Below the pieces are notes generated by a model. It was not told the DNA's origin, did no database searches, and saw nothing but the letters and a program-made list of their open reading frames with translations. A program made the position numbers and the translations under genes. Positions 9,400-18,440 of a stretch of DNA of 51,006 nt are shown piece after piece. The first letter of the stretch is position 1, and each line of letters opens with the position of its first letter. The stretch is from Salaquimonas sp. (GTDB taxonomy: Bacteria > Pseudomonadota > Alphaproteobacteria > Rhizobiales > Rhizobiaceae): the NCBI GenBank assembly GCA_028289365.1, contig JANQQM010000006.1, positions 1-51,006 on the forward strand, in the 5' to 3' direction.

Positions 9400-9550
9400 G
9401 CACAAAGAAAAACCGGCTTCCGCTGGGTTGCCACCCAGAAGAAACCGGTTTTGGAGACGCTTTACCCCTAAACTTGGGGAGCCCCGGTACGCGATACCTG
9501 ATCCGGGGACGAGACCGGATTGCCCCCGGGCTCGACACCAGTTCTAGGCG
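9400..9550 (-). ncRNA. Candidate structured small RNA
   Basis: This gene-free stretch is packed with GC-rich stems. Read on the minus strand there is a TACATTAT -10-like box (9559-9552). It is followed by competing CCGGGG/CCCCGG hairpins, a CCCC-AAGTTTA-GGGG hairpin, and finally the terminator hairpin at 9408-9452 with a TTTTTCTTT tail. This order of promoter-like box, structure and terminator, about 150 nt long, suits a stand-alone sRNA rather than an mRNA 3' end. I cannot assign it to 6S, SRP, tmRNA or RNase P RNA: I do not see their conserved cores. It may also be co-transcribed from the formate dehydrogenase operon, which ends at 9671. Confidence 0.5.
9408..9452 (-). terminator. Two-part hairpin with T tract, probably bidirectional
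   Basis: Outer arms AAAAACCGG (9408-9416) and CCGGTTTT (9445-9452) enclose a perfect CTGGGT-TGCC-ACCCAG hairpin. On the minus strand the stem is followed by GGTTTTTCTTT, a good intrinsic terminator for the candidate sRNA. On the plus strand it lies about 20 bp after the epimerase stop with a shorter T run. Confidence 0.72.
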
Positions 9551-9670
9551 GATAATGTAAACAGGCGGTTAGAATAGGGTTACCCGGCTATTAACGCGGG
9601 CATTTTTCTGAACTTTTTTTGCCGAATGCCGATTATTTCTTCAAAACAGGTTGTATTTGCCCGTTCAATT

Positions 9671-12457
9671 CTACTCGGCAGCTTCCGTTTTACCCATTGG
9701 TTCGACCCTTGCAGCGCAAAACTTGAACTCCGGAATTTTCCCGAACGGATCAAGTTTGGGATTTGTTAATCGATTGGCCGGGCTTTCATTAAAGCAAAAC
9801 GGAACAAAAATCATATTGTCAGCCACGTCATTGTCCGAGCGCAGCATCGCCTCGATTTCGCCTCTGCGTGTTGAAATCCGGATCATCGATCCCGGAACCA
9901 GGCCCTTTTTCTTGATCTCGCGCTGGTTCATCACGGCAATTCCGTCCGGTTCGATGGCATCCAACACCGACGAGCGGCGGGTCATTGCACCGGTATGCCA
10001 ATGTTCAAGCAGTCTGCCGGTGGTCAGCACCATCGGATATTCATCGTCCGGGACTTCATCTGGCGGAAGCAGTTCCGCCGGAACCAGTTTTCCGCGACCA
10101 TCCGGCGTCGGAAAGCTTTCGCGGAAGATAATCGCATTGCCGGGCTGGTCGGGAGCATCCGCCGGATACGTAACCGCATCCTCACGCTCCAGCCGCTCCC
10201 AATCGATATTGTTGAGCGAAGGCATGAATTGCTGCATTTCCCGATAGACATCGGAAATATCCTGATATTGCCAATCCAGACCCAGCGCATTTGCAATGTC
10301 GCGGATCAATTCCCAATCCTGGCGGGCTTCACCGGGCAGTGAGATTGCCGGGCGGCCGATCTGAATCTGCCGGTTTGTGTTGGTGTAGGTCCCCAGCTTC
10401 TCGGCATGCGCAGATGCGGGCAGAATTACATCAGCATGCCAGGCGGTTTCAGTCAGGAAAATGTCCTGGACAACCAGGTGATCAAGTTTCGCCAAAGCTG
10501 CACGAGCATGCAGTTGGTCCGGGTCCGACATGGCTGGATTCTCACCCAGAATGTACATGCCCCGGATCTGGTCCGCATGGATTGCATCGACAATCTCGAC
10601 CACCGTCAATCCACGCTTCGGATCAAGCGTCCGACCCCAACCGTCGATATAGTTCTTTTGAATGTCCGGATCCTCGACAGACTTGTAGTCCGGATAGAAC
10701 ATCGGGATAAGTCCGGCATCAGAGGCGCCTTGCACATTATTCTGACCACGAAGCGGGTGGAGCCCGGTCCCGTCGCGACCCACATGGCCGGTAATGAGCG
10801 ATAACGCAATCAGGCAACGCGAATTGTCGGTACCGTGCGTGTGCTGGGATATACCCATCCCCCAGAATATGATTGCCCGTTCTGCATTTGCATAGGTTCG
10901 GGCGATATCACGGATTTTCTCCGCACCGACCCCACAGACTTCAGCCATCGCTTCCGGCGTGAATCCCTTCACATTTTCCTTCAAGGCCTCGAAGCCGGAT
11001 ACATGCGCCTGAATATATTGCTCATCGTAAAGCTCTTCCTCGATGATCACATTCAGCATTGCGTTTAGTAGTGCGACGTCCGTACCCGGGGTAAACTGAA
11101 CCGGATGGGAAGCATGCCGCATTAGGGCCTGCTTGCGTGGGTCGATCACGATCATGCTGGCGCCGCGTTGTGCAGCCTGCTTGAGATAAGTCGCGGCAAC
11201 CGGATGATTTTGCGCTGGCCTTGCGCCGATCACCACAATGCAATCCGACTGTTCTGCTGCAGAAAACGGTGCCGAAACTGCACCCGAACCAATACCTTCA
11301 AGCAGGGCAGCAACCGAAGATGCATGGCACAGCCGTGTGCAATGATCGACATTATTGGTCCCAAAACCCTGCCGAACCAGCTTCTGAAACAGATAGGCTT
11401 CCTCGTTTGATCCCTTTGCCGAACCGAAACCGGCAAGCGCGCTGCCGCCGTCTTCTGCCAGGATCGATTTCAGACCGCCTGTCGCGCGCTCCATCGCCTC
11501 TTCCCAGCTTGCTTCGCGGAACACCGTCAGCGGATCCACGCCAACAAGATCAATATCGGCACGCTTCGGTGCATCATCACGCCTGATCAAGGGTTTCATC
11601 AGCCGGTCGGGATGGCGGACATAGTCAAAGCCAAACCGGCCCTTCACGCACAACCGGTTCTCGTTGGCCGGGCCGTCCCGGCCATCGATCTGCACAATCA
11701 TGTCGTCTTTGACAAAGACCTTGGTCTGGCAGCCCACGCCACAATAGGGACAAACAGAATCAACGACCTTGTCGAAATCCTTGATGGCCCGCGTCTTCCC
11801 GGCTTCATCCATCAGCGTTTTTTCGTAAAGTGCGCCGGTCGGGCATGCCTGAACGCATTCGCCGCAGGTAACACACGTCGACAGACCCATTGGATCGGCC
11901 AGATCAAACACCGGAACCGACTCGCTTCCTCGGAAGCCCATGCCGATGACATCATTCACCTGCACTTCCCGGCAGGCCCGGACACAAGCTCCACAGGCAA
12001 TACAGGCATCCAGATTGACTGCAATTGCGGGGTTGGAGACATCATGGCCAAGATCGGGGTTGACCGGTTTCGACGGTAATCTGCCAGATTCCCCGATTCC
12101 CATGGATTCGGCCCATTTCCAGAAATCGGAATCATCATCCGGGCCGGTCTCGCGTGGCCGCATATCGGCCGCAAGCATCTCGAACACCATCTGCCGCGAC
12201 TTTTCCGCCCGATCGGTATCGGTCTTCACCACCATGCCTTCAGTCGGGTTACGGATGCAGGATGCCGCAAGCACCTTTTCGCCCTCGATCTCGACCATGC
12301 AGGCACGGCAATTGCCATCGGTGCGATAGCCGGGCTTGTCGACATGACAAAGATTGGGAATGCGAACGCCTTCCCGCTTGGCGATGTCCCAGATGGTCTC
12401 GTCGCTGCCCGCGGTAACCTTCTTTCCATCGAGCATGAAACTGACGGGTTTGGCCAT
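9671..12457 (-). CDS. fdh1A: NAD-dependent formate dehydrogenase, alpha (catalytic) subunit
   Basis: A 928-residue molybdo/tungsto-pterin oxidoreductase. Domains in order: an N-terminal [2Fe-2S] domain (Cys37, 50, 53, 67), two [4Fe-4S] ferredoxin motifs (CIACGACVRAC; CVTCGECVQAC), an Fe4S4 motif CPYCGVGC, and the bis-MGD domain. CTRLCHASS gives the metal-ligand Cys at the position that is selenocysteine in E. coli FdhF. It oxidises formate to CO2 in the cytoplasm. Start 12457 gives MAKPVSF with GGGAGGA six bases upstream; a longer frame to 12640 lies inside the beta gene. It overlaps the beta stop (TGATG). The two-subunit layout resembles FDH1 of Methylorubrum. FdhD and cofactor genes are not here. 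Confidence 0.93.
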   Translation of the reverse strand: MAKPVSFMLDGKKVTAGSDETIWDIAKREGVRIPNLCHVDKPGYRTDGNCRACMVEIEGEKVLAASCIRNPTEGMVVKTDTDRAEKSRQMVFEMLAADMRPRETGPDDDSDFWKWAESMGIGESGRLPSKPVNPDLGHDVSNPAIAVNLDACIACGACVRACREVQVNDVIGMGFRGSESVPVFDLADPMGLSTCVTCGECVQACPTGALYEKTLMDEAGKTRAIKDFDKVVDSVCPYCGVGCQTKVFVKDDMIVQIDGRDGPANENRLCVKGRFGFDYVRHPDRLMKPLIRRDDAPKRADIDLVGVDPLTVFREASWEEAMERATGGLKSILAEDGGSALAGFGSAKGSNEEAYLFQKLVRQGFGTNNVDHCTRLCHASSVAALLEGIGSGAVSAPFSAAEQSDCIVVIGARPAQNHPVAATYLKQAAQRGASMIVIDPRKQALMRHASHPVQFTPGTDVALLNAMLNVIIEEELYDEQYIQAHVSGFEALKENVKGFTPEAMAEVCGVGAEKIRDIARTYANAERAIIFWGMGISQHTHGTDNSRCLIALSLITGHVGRDGTGLHPLRGQNNVQGASDAGLIPMFYPDYKSVEDPDIQKNYIDGWGRTLDPKRGLTVVEIVDAIHADQIRGMYILGENPAMSDPDQLHARAALAKLDHLVVQDIFLTETAWHADVILPASAHAEKLGTYTNTNRQIQIGRPAISLPGEARQDWELIRDIANALGLDWQYQDISDVYREMQQFMPSLNNIDWERLEREDAVTYPADAPDQPGNAIIFRESFPTPDGRGKLVPAELLPPDEVPDDEYPMVLTTGRLLEHWHTGAMTRRSSVLDAIEPDGIAVMNQREIKKKGLVPGSMIRISTRRGEIEAMLRSDNDVADNMIFVPFCFNESPANRLTNPKLDPFGKIPEFKFCAARVEPMGKTEAAE

Positions 12458-14160
12458 CACAAATCCTCCCGGAAATAGGTAAGAAGATGGTTGACCGGGT
12501 TTGGCGCCGCCTGCCCCAGGCCGCATATCGAGGCATCGCGCATTACGGTCTCGATATCCCGAACTGCTTCTTCGTCCAACGGACCATCCTCCGACAACAA
12601 GGTCACCAGTTTTTCCGTCCCGCCCCTGCACGGTGTGCACTGACCGCAGCTTTCATGCTTGAAAAACTTCAGGATGTTCAACGCCGCATCCTTGACACTA
12701 TCCTTGTCGGAAAGAACGACAATCGCATGACTACCGACAAAAGCACCGTACTTGAAGAGATTGTCACCAAAATCGAGCGGAATATCACCCATGGAGGCAG
12801 GCAGGATTCCGCCAGATGCACCACCCGGCAAATAGGCCTTGAATGTGTGACCTTCGGCCATGCCACCGCAATATTCATCAATGAGCTCGGTAACGGTGAT
12901 ACCGGCGGGCGCCTGCTTTACGCCGGGTTCCTTTACCCGCCCAGAGACCGACCAGGAACGAATGCCCGGATAGTCGGGTTTCCCCAACCCGGCAAACCAT
13001 TCCGGGCCTTTCTCAATGACATCCCGCAACCACCAGAGCGTTTCGACATTGTGGTTGAGCGTCGGACGGCCAAACAGGCCGACTTCCGCAATGTAGGGCG
13101 GCCGGTGCCGCGGCAGACCGCGTTTTCCCTCGATTGATTCAAGCATTGCGGATTCTTCACCGCAAATATAGGCACCAGCACCACGCCGTAATTCGATATA
13201 ACCCTTCTCGACCAGCCCTTTTTCCTCAAGCGCGGCGATTTCTCGACGCAAAATTTCCAATACCGCCGGATATTCGTCACGCATATAGACATAAATCCGC
13301 TCGGCCTCGATATAGTGCGCAGCGACCAGCGCGCCTTCAAACATTCGATGAGGGTCCCGCTCCAAGCAGTAGCGATCCTTGAAGGTTCCGGGTTCGCCCT
13401 CATCCCCATTGATGGTCAGATAGCGCGGTCCGGGATAGGACAGCACAAACTTCATTTTTGTGCCTGCAGGAAACCCTGCACCACCCAAGCCTCGCAATCC
13501 GGCATCATTCATCATCTGGATCAGGGCTTCAGCCTGGACCGCACCGGCCCGAATCCGGGCAAGCAAATCATACCCGCCACCGGCCAGATAACCGTTCAGG
13601 TCGATATAGGCAGGGATCAGGGCCGGAAAATCCGAATTTGATTTAGCAGAATGCGCACTGTCGAGCAGGGTTTCGGCACTGGCCGTACCAACCTCGAGAT
13701 CTCCGATCCTCGCTGCCGGCGCCACATCACAGCCACCCATGCACGGCGCCCTAAGAATACGGACATGATCCGGATCGGCACCTGCGTTCAGTTCTTCAAT
13801 CAGTTTTTCTGCACCTGCCAAGGCACAGGAAATTGAATCGCATACCCGGATTGTTATTGGCGCAGGCTCCGCTTCGCCTTCCTTGATGATGTCAAAATGA
13901 TCATAAAACGACGCGACTTCGTAAATCTCGGCCTGCGACAGCCGCAAGGTCTCGGCAAGCGCCCGTAAATTGGCAGCGGACAGACAACCAAACCTGTCTT
14001 GGATACGATGCAAATATTCAATCAGGAGATCACGCCTGCGCGGCATGTCGGCAATCAGGGAATCCACTTCGGCAAGTGCGGCCTGGTCCAATTCGCGGCC
14101 TTTCGGCAGAAATCCCTTACGGCGCCCCCTGAAAGAATCGCTGCGTTCTGCCTTGTTCAT
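12457..14160 (-). CDS. fdh1B: Formate dehydrogenase beta subunit, NuoE-NuoF fusion
   Basis: A 567-residue fusion. Residues about 25-155 are a NuoE-like thioredoxin-fold [2Fe-2S] domain with Cys107, 112, 140 and 144 (RVCDSISC; APCMGGC). The rest is NuoF-like: GLGGAGFPAGTK and GDEGEPGTFKDR for NADH and FMN, AYICGEESAML, and a C-terminal [4Fe-4S] motif SCGQCTPCRGG. It passes electrons from the alpha subunit to NAD+. GAGGA lies eight bases upstream of ATG 14160. It is the first gene of the operon, divergent from the S-methyltransferase. Confidence 0.93.
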   Translation of the reverse strand: MNKAERSDSFRGRRKGFLPKGRELDQAALAEVDSLIADMPRRRDLLIEYLHRIQDRFGCLSAANLRALAETLRLSQAEIYEVASFYDHFDIIKEGEAEPAPITIRVCDSISCALAGAEKLIEELNAGADPDHVRILRAPCMGGCDVAPAARIGDLEVGTASAETLLDSAHSAKSNSDFPALIPAYIDLNGYLAGGGYDLLARIRAGAVQAEALIQMMNDAGLRGLGGAGFPAGTKMKFVLSYPGPRYLTINGDEGEPGTFKDRYCLERDPHRMFEGALVAAHYIEAERIYVYMRDEYPAVLEILRREIAALEEKGLVEKGYIELRRGAGAYICGEESAMLESIEGKRGLPRHRPPYIAEVGLFGRPTLNHNVETLWWLRDVIEKGPEWFAGLGKPDYPGIRSWSVSGRVKEPGVKQAPAGITVTELIDEYCGGMAEGHTFKAYLPGGASGGILPASMGDIPLDFGDNLFKYGAFVGSHAIVVLSDKDSVKDAALNILKFFKHESCGQCTPCRGGTEKLVTLLSEDGPLDEEAVRDIETVMRDASICGLGQAAPNPVNHLLTYFREDL

Positions 14161-14511
14161 TCCTGCAATCCTCGGATATCCATCAAAAGCCTTACGACGC
14201 TAGGGGATAAGAAACCGACCTGACCGTATAGGTTACGTCGAATTCAGGTCAATCTGCGCCAATCCGGATTTCAGACCAGTCGATCAGCTGGAATGTTTCC
14301 GGTTTTTCAATCCTTTCGCCCACAATAACGAAGAAATTCCATTCTGCCGAGTGGTACCTGATCCGATGTCTTCGTCAACCTCAAAATCTGGTTCAACAAC
14401 TAATTGACCGACTCGGCTTGATGACTTATAAGAGCAAACATAAAGAAATCTTTATGTCGTGATATGATATTATGTGCACGACAATGTTTCTGGCTTAGCG
14501 GAACGAATCCA
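14161..14511. other. Divergent intergenic region, fdh operon / S-methyltransferase
   Basis: This 351-bp gap holds the promoters of both divergent units. I see no ORF with a ribosome site and no recognisable riboswitch. The half nearest the methyltransferase carries the palindrome at 14438-14457. A further GTCGTG/CACGAC inverted repeat (14456-14461 and 14477-14482) encloses an AT-rich segment that may hold the -10 region. Confidence 0.5.
14438..14457. promoter_or_regulatory. ATAAAGA palindrome, putative methionine-cycle operator
   Basis: ACATAAAGA-AA-TCTTTATGT has perfect 9-bp arms around a two-base centre, 55 bp before the S-methyltransferase ATG. A near-identical palindrome lies at 24499-24522 before the methyl-THF methyltransferase. 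The form resembles ArsR-family operators such as those of SahR, the S-adenosylhomocysteine-responsive regulator of proteobacterial methionine genes. That assignment is from memory and no regulator gene is in the window. Confidence 0.6.
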
Positions 14512-15525
14512 ATGACCAATCCACTTTCCAAACTGTTGGACGAAAAGCAAATCCTGCTTGCCGATGGCGCAACCGGGACGACGTTGTTCGACATGGGGCT
14601 GACCTCCGGTGACTCGCCCGAATTCTGGAACGCCGACAAGCCGGAGAACATCCGCAAGATGCATCAGGACTTCGTGGACGCCGGTTCCGATATCATCCTG
14701 ACCAATTCCTTTGGCGGCACCCGTCATCGTCTGAAACTGCACAACGCCCAGGATCGGGTACACGAGTTAAACAAGCTCGCAGCAGAAATCGGCCGTGAAG
14801 TTGCCGACAAGGCTCCCAGAAAAGTCATCGTGGCCGGATCCGTCGGACCGACTGGAGAACTGCTCATCCCGCTTGGCGCCCTGTCTTATGAGGAAGCAGT
14901 GGAAGCCTTTGTCGAGCAGATGGAAGGCTTGAAGGATGGCGGCGCCGATGTGCTCTGGATCGAGACAATGTCATCGGTCGATGAGATTCGCGCTGCGGCA
15001 GAAGCGGCCTCGAAAGTGGGCATGCCCTATGTCTTCACGGCCTCTTTCGATACAGCCGGAAAGACCATGATGGGCCTAGCACCCAAGGATATTCACTCCG
15101 TTCCGGAGGGAATTGCAGAACAGCCATTGGCGATCGGTGCTAATTGCGGTGTCGGTGCCTCTGACCTGCTTTCCTCTGTTCTTGACATTACCGCCGCCGA
15201 CGAGAACGCGATTGTCGTGGCCAAGGCGAATTGCGGCATTCCCGTAGTAAAGGGCGAGAACGTCGAATATACAGGTACACCCGAACTGATGTCCGACTAT
15301 GCCTGCCTCGCGATCGACGCAGGCGCGCGGATTATTGGCGGATGCTGCGGAACAAGTTGTGATCACCTCTCCGCCATGCGACAGGCAATTGACAGCCACA
15401 GGCGTGGCGCCAGACCTGATATTGACACCGTGGTTGAAAAGATCGGTCCGATGGTCAATGCCACTTCCGCCGCCAACGACACAAAGCCCAAACGCGAACG
15501 GCGTGGGCGACGTCGAGCTTCATAG
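14512..15525 (+). CDS. Homocysteine S-methyltransferase family (betaine/methyl donor:homocysteine)
   Basis: A 337-residue S_methyl_trans domain protein. Zinc ligands are Cys212 (GANCGVG) and Cys278-279 (GGCCGTS); the N-terminal LLADGATGTTLFDMG is the usual strand-1 motif. Family members move a methyl from betaine, S-methylmethionine or methyl-THF/corrinoid to homocysteine, making methionine. It lacks the MetH cobalamin domain. The last 13 residues (KPKRERRGRRRAS) are strongly basic and outside the usual fold; comparable tails occur on three other proteins of this cluster. Start 14512 removes a 16-residue non-homologous extension. It lies downstream of an operator-like palindrome. Confidence 0.87.
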   Translation: MTNPLSKLLDEKQILLADGATGTTLFDMGLTSGDSPEFWNADKPENIRKMHQDFVDAGSDIILTNSFGGTRHRLKLHNAQDRVHELNKLAAEIGREVADKAPRKVIVAGSVGPTGELLIPLGALSYEEAVEAFVEQMEGLKDGGADVLWIETMSSVDEIRAAAEAASKVGMPYVFTASFDTAGKTMMGLAPKDIHSVPEGIAEQPLAIGANCGVGASDLLSSVLDITAADENAIVVAKANCGIPVVKGENVEYTGTPELMSDYACLAIDAGARIIGGCCGTSCDHLSAMRQAIDSHRRGARPDIDTVVEKIGPMVNATSAANDTKPKRERRGRRRAS

Positions 15526-15542
15526 GCAAAAGAGTGAAATTG

Positions 15543-15574
15543 AAAACCTGCCGCGAAATCCGCAGCGGGTTTAT
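15543..15574 (+). terminator. Likely terminator after the S-methyltransferase
   Basis: AAAACC...GGGTTT arms enclose CGCG/CGC-rich pairing (imperfect), followed by a short T-rich stretch. It lies 18 bp after the stop codon, between two convergent genes. Confidence 0.42.
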
Positions 15575-15583
15575 TGTGCTTAG

Positions 15584-17677
15584 TCACTTCGTATCCGAAA
15601 GACCATTGGCCAACCGGACCAGCGACAGAAACTCCGATCGATAACCAAATGGATCAGTTCCTCTGGCCGCTGAGGCAACACCGCCAATCTCGTCAAAGCT
15701 GAAATCAGCAACAGCGTCTGTGTCCCGCATTTTCTGCCCGAAGGCGGCCACGGCAACCGAGAACCGGACATCATCTGTGGCCTCGGAGAAGTCGGAAATC
15801 TGATTTGAACTGCCGACCGGAAGACTGATCAGTTCACTGCGATCGCCATCCGGCTGCTTGTAGCGCAGCTTCACAAATCCGATTTCATCGCTTGGGTCGA
15901 TTTGGGAGACATCGGAAGCGTTTTCGTTTCCGTACCGCAAGGCGTCAACGCTTAGCGCCGGGCTGCCAACGGGTGTCAACTCATAGACTGCCGTTACCGA
16001 ATGTCCGGACCCTATGTCACCGGCATCAACACGGTCATTGTTGAAATCCTCCCGCGCCAATGCGCGCGTCTCATAACCGATCAACCGATATTCCGAGATC
16101 CTGGACGGATTGAACTCGACCTGGATTTTAACATCCTTTGCAATCGGGAAAAGGCTGGATTGGGCTTCCTGCACCAATGTCTTTTCAGCCTCAGCCAGCG
16201 TGTCGATATAGGCGGCAGTACCATTTCCGTTCTGGGCCAATGTCTGCATCAGCTGGTCGTTGTAATTTCCCTGGCCAAAGCCGAGCACGGAGAGAAAGAT
16301 CCCGCTTTTGCGCTTTTCCTCAACAAGCCTTTTCAACGATGCATCGTCCGACGGACCAACATTGAAGTCACCATCGGTAGCGAGCAGGATGCGGTTTACA
16401 CCATCCTCGACGAATTGCTCTTCCGCCAGCTGATAGGCCGTTTCCAGGCCAGCCGAACCGGCAGTCGAGCCGCCTGCACCAAGTTTGTCGATCGCGGCAA
16501 TAATCTTGGCTTTCTCGGATACTTTCACAGGCTCCAAAACTACCCCGGCTTCGCCCGCATAGGTGACAAGCGAAATCGTGTCTTCCGGGCCCATCTGGTT
16601 CAGCAACAGTTTCAGCGAAGATTTGACCAGCGGCAGTTTGTCGGCATCCTGCATCGAGCCGGATGTATCCACCAGAAATACGAGATTGGAAGCCGGCCGT
16701 ACATCTGGTTCCAGGTCGTACCCCTTGATGGCAACATGCATCAGCAGCGTATCCTGGTTCCAGGGCGTCGGCATTACGGTGACCGTCGGTTCAAACGGTT
16801 GCGAACGCGATTCCGGAACCGGCCAGTCATAGTCGAAATAGTTGATCAACTCCTCGACCCTGATCGAATCCTTGGCGGGCAATATTCCATCCCGCAATGA
16901 TCGGCGTACAAGTGAATAGGAGGCTGTGTCGACATCAATGGAAAATGTCGAGACCGGTTCTTCTGCTACCCGTTTGATCGGATTGGAAGCAAAATTCTCG
17001 ATCCTGTCGCGGTTCAGGCGCTGATCTCTCGGACCTTCCGGTATCCGAAGCAAGGGCATCGGCGGTTTGGCAACACCTTCTGCCAACCCAACGGCCCGCC
17101 GCTTCTCCTTGGCGACAAGCTGGCTGACCTGCGGCGCTCTAAATGCCACGGGCGCATCTGCCGCAGGCGCTTCGCTTGCTAATTCTTGAACGGCATCCGC
17201 TGACTGTGGCGCATTTTGCTTCGGCGGAACCACCGCCTGCAGATCAGCTTCAAGCTTGACGTTCTCTGAAGAAGTCGCTTCAAACTCACGCAAACGCGCT
17301 TCTTCCGCACGATCTGTCAACTGATCAGCGCGCTGTCCGCTGGCCGTCGGCTCCGTAGGTCCGACGCTATCAATTCCGGGACCGTCAAACTTGTTGAGAT
17401 AATCATAGGTGAGCACACCGGCGACAGGCACAAGCAAGAGTGCTGCAACCGCGGCACCATTCATGCCGCGCAATTTCAGGGAATGGTTCATGTCAATTCT
17501 CCAAAGCGATTGAGTCCCGGAGATGAGACGTTTCCAGATTGAGAATTCTTTGGTCAGTTCCTGATTTTTTTTCTCGGCATCGAATGCATCCATTCCATGC
17601 GCGATCGCGCGTTTGCGCGCCGCTGATGTCGGCTCCGGCGTCGAAACGCGTTTCAAGATGTCAAGATCGTCAGACAT
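15584..17677 (-). CDS. YfbK-type von Willebrand factor A protein, membrane-anchored
   Basis: A 697-residue protein. Residues 1-60 form a soluble cytoplasmic segment (MSDDLDILKRVSTPEPTS...). One transmembrane helix follows (AAVAALLLVPVAGVLTYDYL), then a long low-complexity linker, the YfbK N-terminal domain (FSIDVDTASYSLVRRSL), a vWA domain with MIDAS DTSGSMQ and ATDGDFNVG, and a DUF3520-like C-terminus. It starts inside the sigma factor gene (8-bp overlap) with AGGAGG seven bases upstream, so the two are translationally coupled. Placement directly after an ECF sigma suggests the cytoplasmic N-terminus acts as anti-sigma and the periplasmic vWA domain as sensor. That is inference. Confidence 0.85.
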   Translation of the reverse strand: MSDDLDILKRVSTPEPTSAARKRAIAHGMDAFDAEKKNQELTKEFSIWKRLISGTQSLWRIDMNHSLKLRGMNGAAVAALLLVPVAGVLTYDYLNKFDGPGIDSVGPTEPTASGQRADQLTDRAEEARLREFEATSSENVKLEADLQAVVPPKQNAPQSADAVQELASEAPAADAPVAFRAPQVSQLVAKEKRRAVGLAEGVAKPPMPLLRIPEGPRDQRLNRDRIENFASNPIKRVAEEPVSTFSIDVDTASYSLVRRSLRDGILPAKDSIRVEELINYFDYDWPVPESRSQPFEPTVTVMPTPWNQDTLLMHVAIKGYDLEPDVRPASNLVFLVDTSGSMQDADKLPLVKSSLKLLLNQMGPEDTISLVTYAGEAGVVLEPVKVSEKAKIIAAIDKLGAGGSTAGSAGLETAYQLAEEQFVEDGVNRILLATDGDFNVGPSDDASLKRLVEEKRKSGIFLSVLGFGQGNYNDQLMQTLAQNGNGTAAYIDTLAEAEKTLVQEAQSSLFPIAKDVKIQVEFNPSRISEYRLIGYETRALAREDFNNDRVDAGDIGSGHSVTAVYELTPVGSPALSVDALRYGNENASDVSQIDPSDEIGFVKLRYKQPDGDRSELISLPVGSSNQISDFSEATDDVRFSVAVAAFGQKMRDTDAVADFSFDEIGGVASAARGTDPFGYRSEFLSLVRLANGLSDTK

Positions 17678-18275
17678 TATCTGAACCTCCTGATTGCAAT
17701 ATCTGTTTCAGGCGTTTGCGCGCCACATGAATGTGCCAGGACACGGTCTTTTCCGTGCAGTCCATTGCTTTTGCCGCCTCCGAATGGCTGACTCCCTCGC
17801 CATGCACAAGCAGCACGGCATCCCGCTGCCGGTCCGGCAATTGCCGTACCGCTTCCCACAAGGCAGCCGCCTGCTCGTCTTCGTGATTGCCGATTGCCTG
17901 TTCATGCAGAGCCGGCGCTTGGGTCAGTTCATGCGCATGGAATTCACGTTTATTGCGCGATTCCCGCGCGATTTTCCGGCCATGGTCCCTAACGGCGTTT
18001 ATAATCATCGCGTAAAGAAATGTTCTGAGCGACGACTTTCCCTTGAAGCGCTGAATCGCATGACCGAGGCGGATACAGACTTCCTGCGCGATATCTTCGG
18101 CATCTTCCCGATTTGCGGTCCAGCGCCAGGCAGCGCGGAAGATGAAATCATAATTCTGCTCGAGCAATTGCTCAAACGCGTCCCGGTCCATATTGCGGGC
18201 GCGAGCAACTAGATGATTTTCACCTTCTGGCAGATCGTTTTCAGACTCTGCCATATCCACCATTGCTTCCATCAC
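17670..18275 (-). CDS. ECF-type RNA polymerase sigma factor
   Basis: About 200 residues. Region 2 (FEQLLEQNYDFIFRAAWRW, DAEDIAQEV, FLYAMIINAVRDHGRK) is followed by region 4 (LPDRQRDAVLLVHGEGVSHSEAAKAMDCTEKTVSWHIHVARKRL) with its helix-turn-helix. No SnoaL or other C-terminal extension is present. The start is uncertain: GTG 18275, ATG 18272 and ATG in MAESEN are all possible and none has a strong ribosome site. It is read from the same strand as the MttB-family gene 165 bp upstream and is coupled to the vWA gene downstream. Confidence 0.88.
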   Translation of the reverse strand: MMEAMVDMAESENDLPEGENHLVARARNMDRDAFEQLLEQNYDFIFRAAWRWTANREDAEDIAQEVCIRLGHAIQRFKGKSSLRTFLYAMIINAVRDHGRKIARESRNKREFHAHELTQAPALHEQAIGNHEDEQAAALWEAVRQLPDRQRDAVLLVHGEGVSHSEAAKAMDCTEKTVSWHIHVARKRLKQILQSGGSDNV

Positions 18276-18440
18276 GACACATTAGACGTCGCGAATTTGG
18301 GATTCCTTGGGTCGAAGCGAAAATTTTTTTTAACCGTTGAAAATCAGGCCGCGCGATCGTCAGGACAAACGCCACACACCTTTCATGATCGCATTTGCGA
18401 CCTGCTTTCTGCCTTGTGTTTCCCCAGTCGGTTCACGCTT

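Noticed and set aside
9400-9550. tmRNA, RNase P RNA or SRP RNA
   Set aside because: Structure is strong but I do not see the conserved cores of these RNAs, so it is left as an unassigned candidate.
16001-16900. 299-codon plus-strand frame inside the vWA gene
   Set aside because: No recognisable domain; it is antisense to MIDAS-containing coding sequence.
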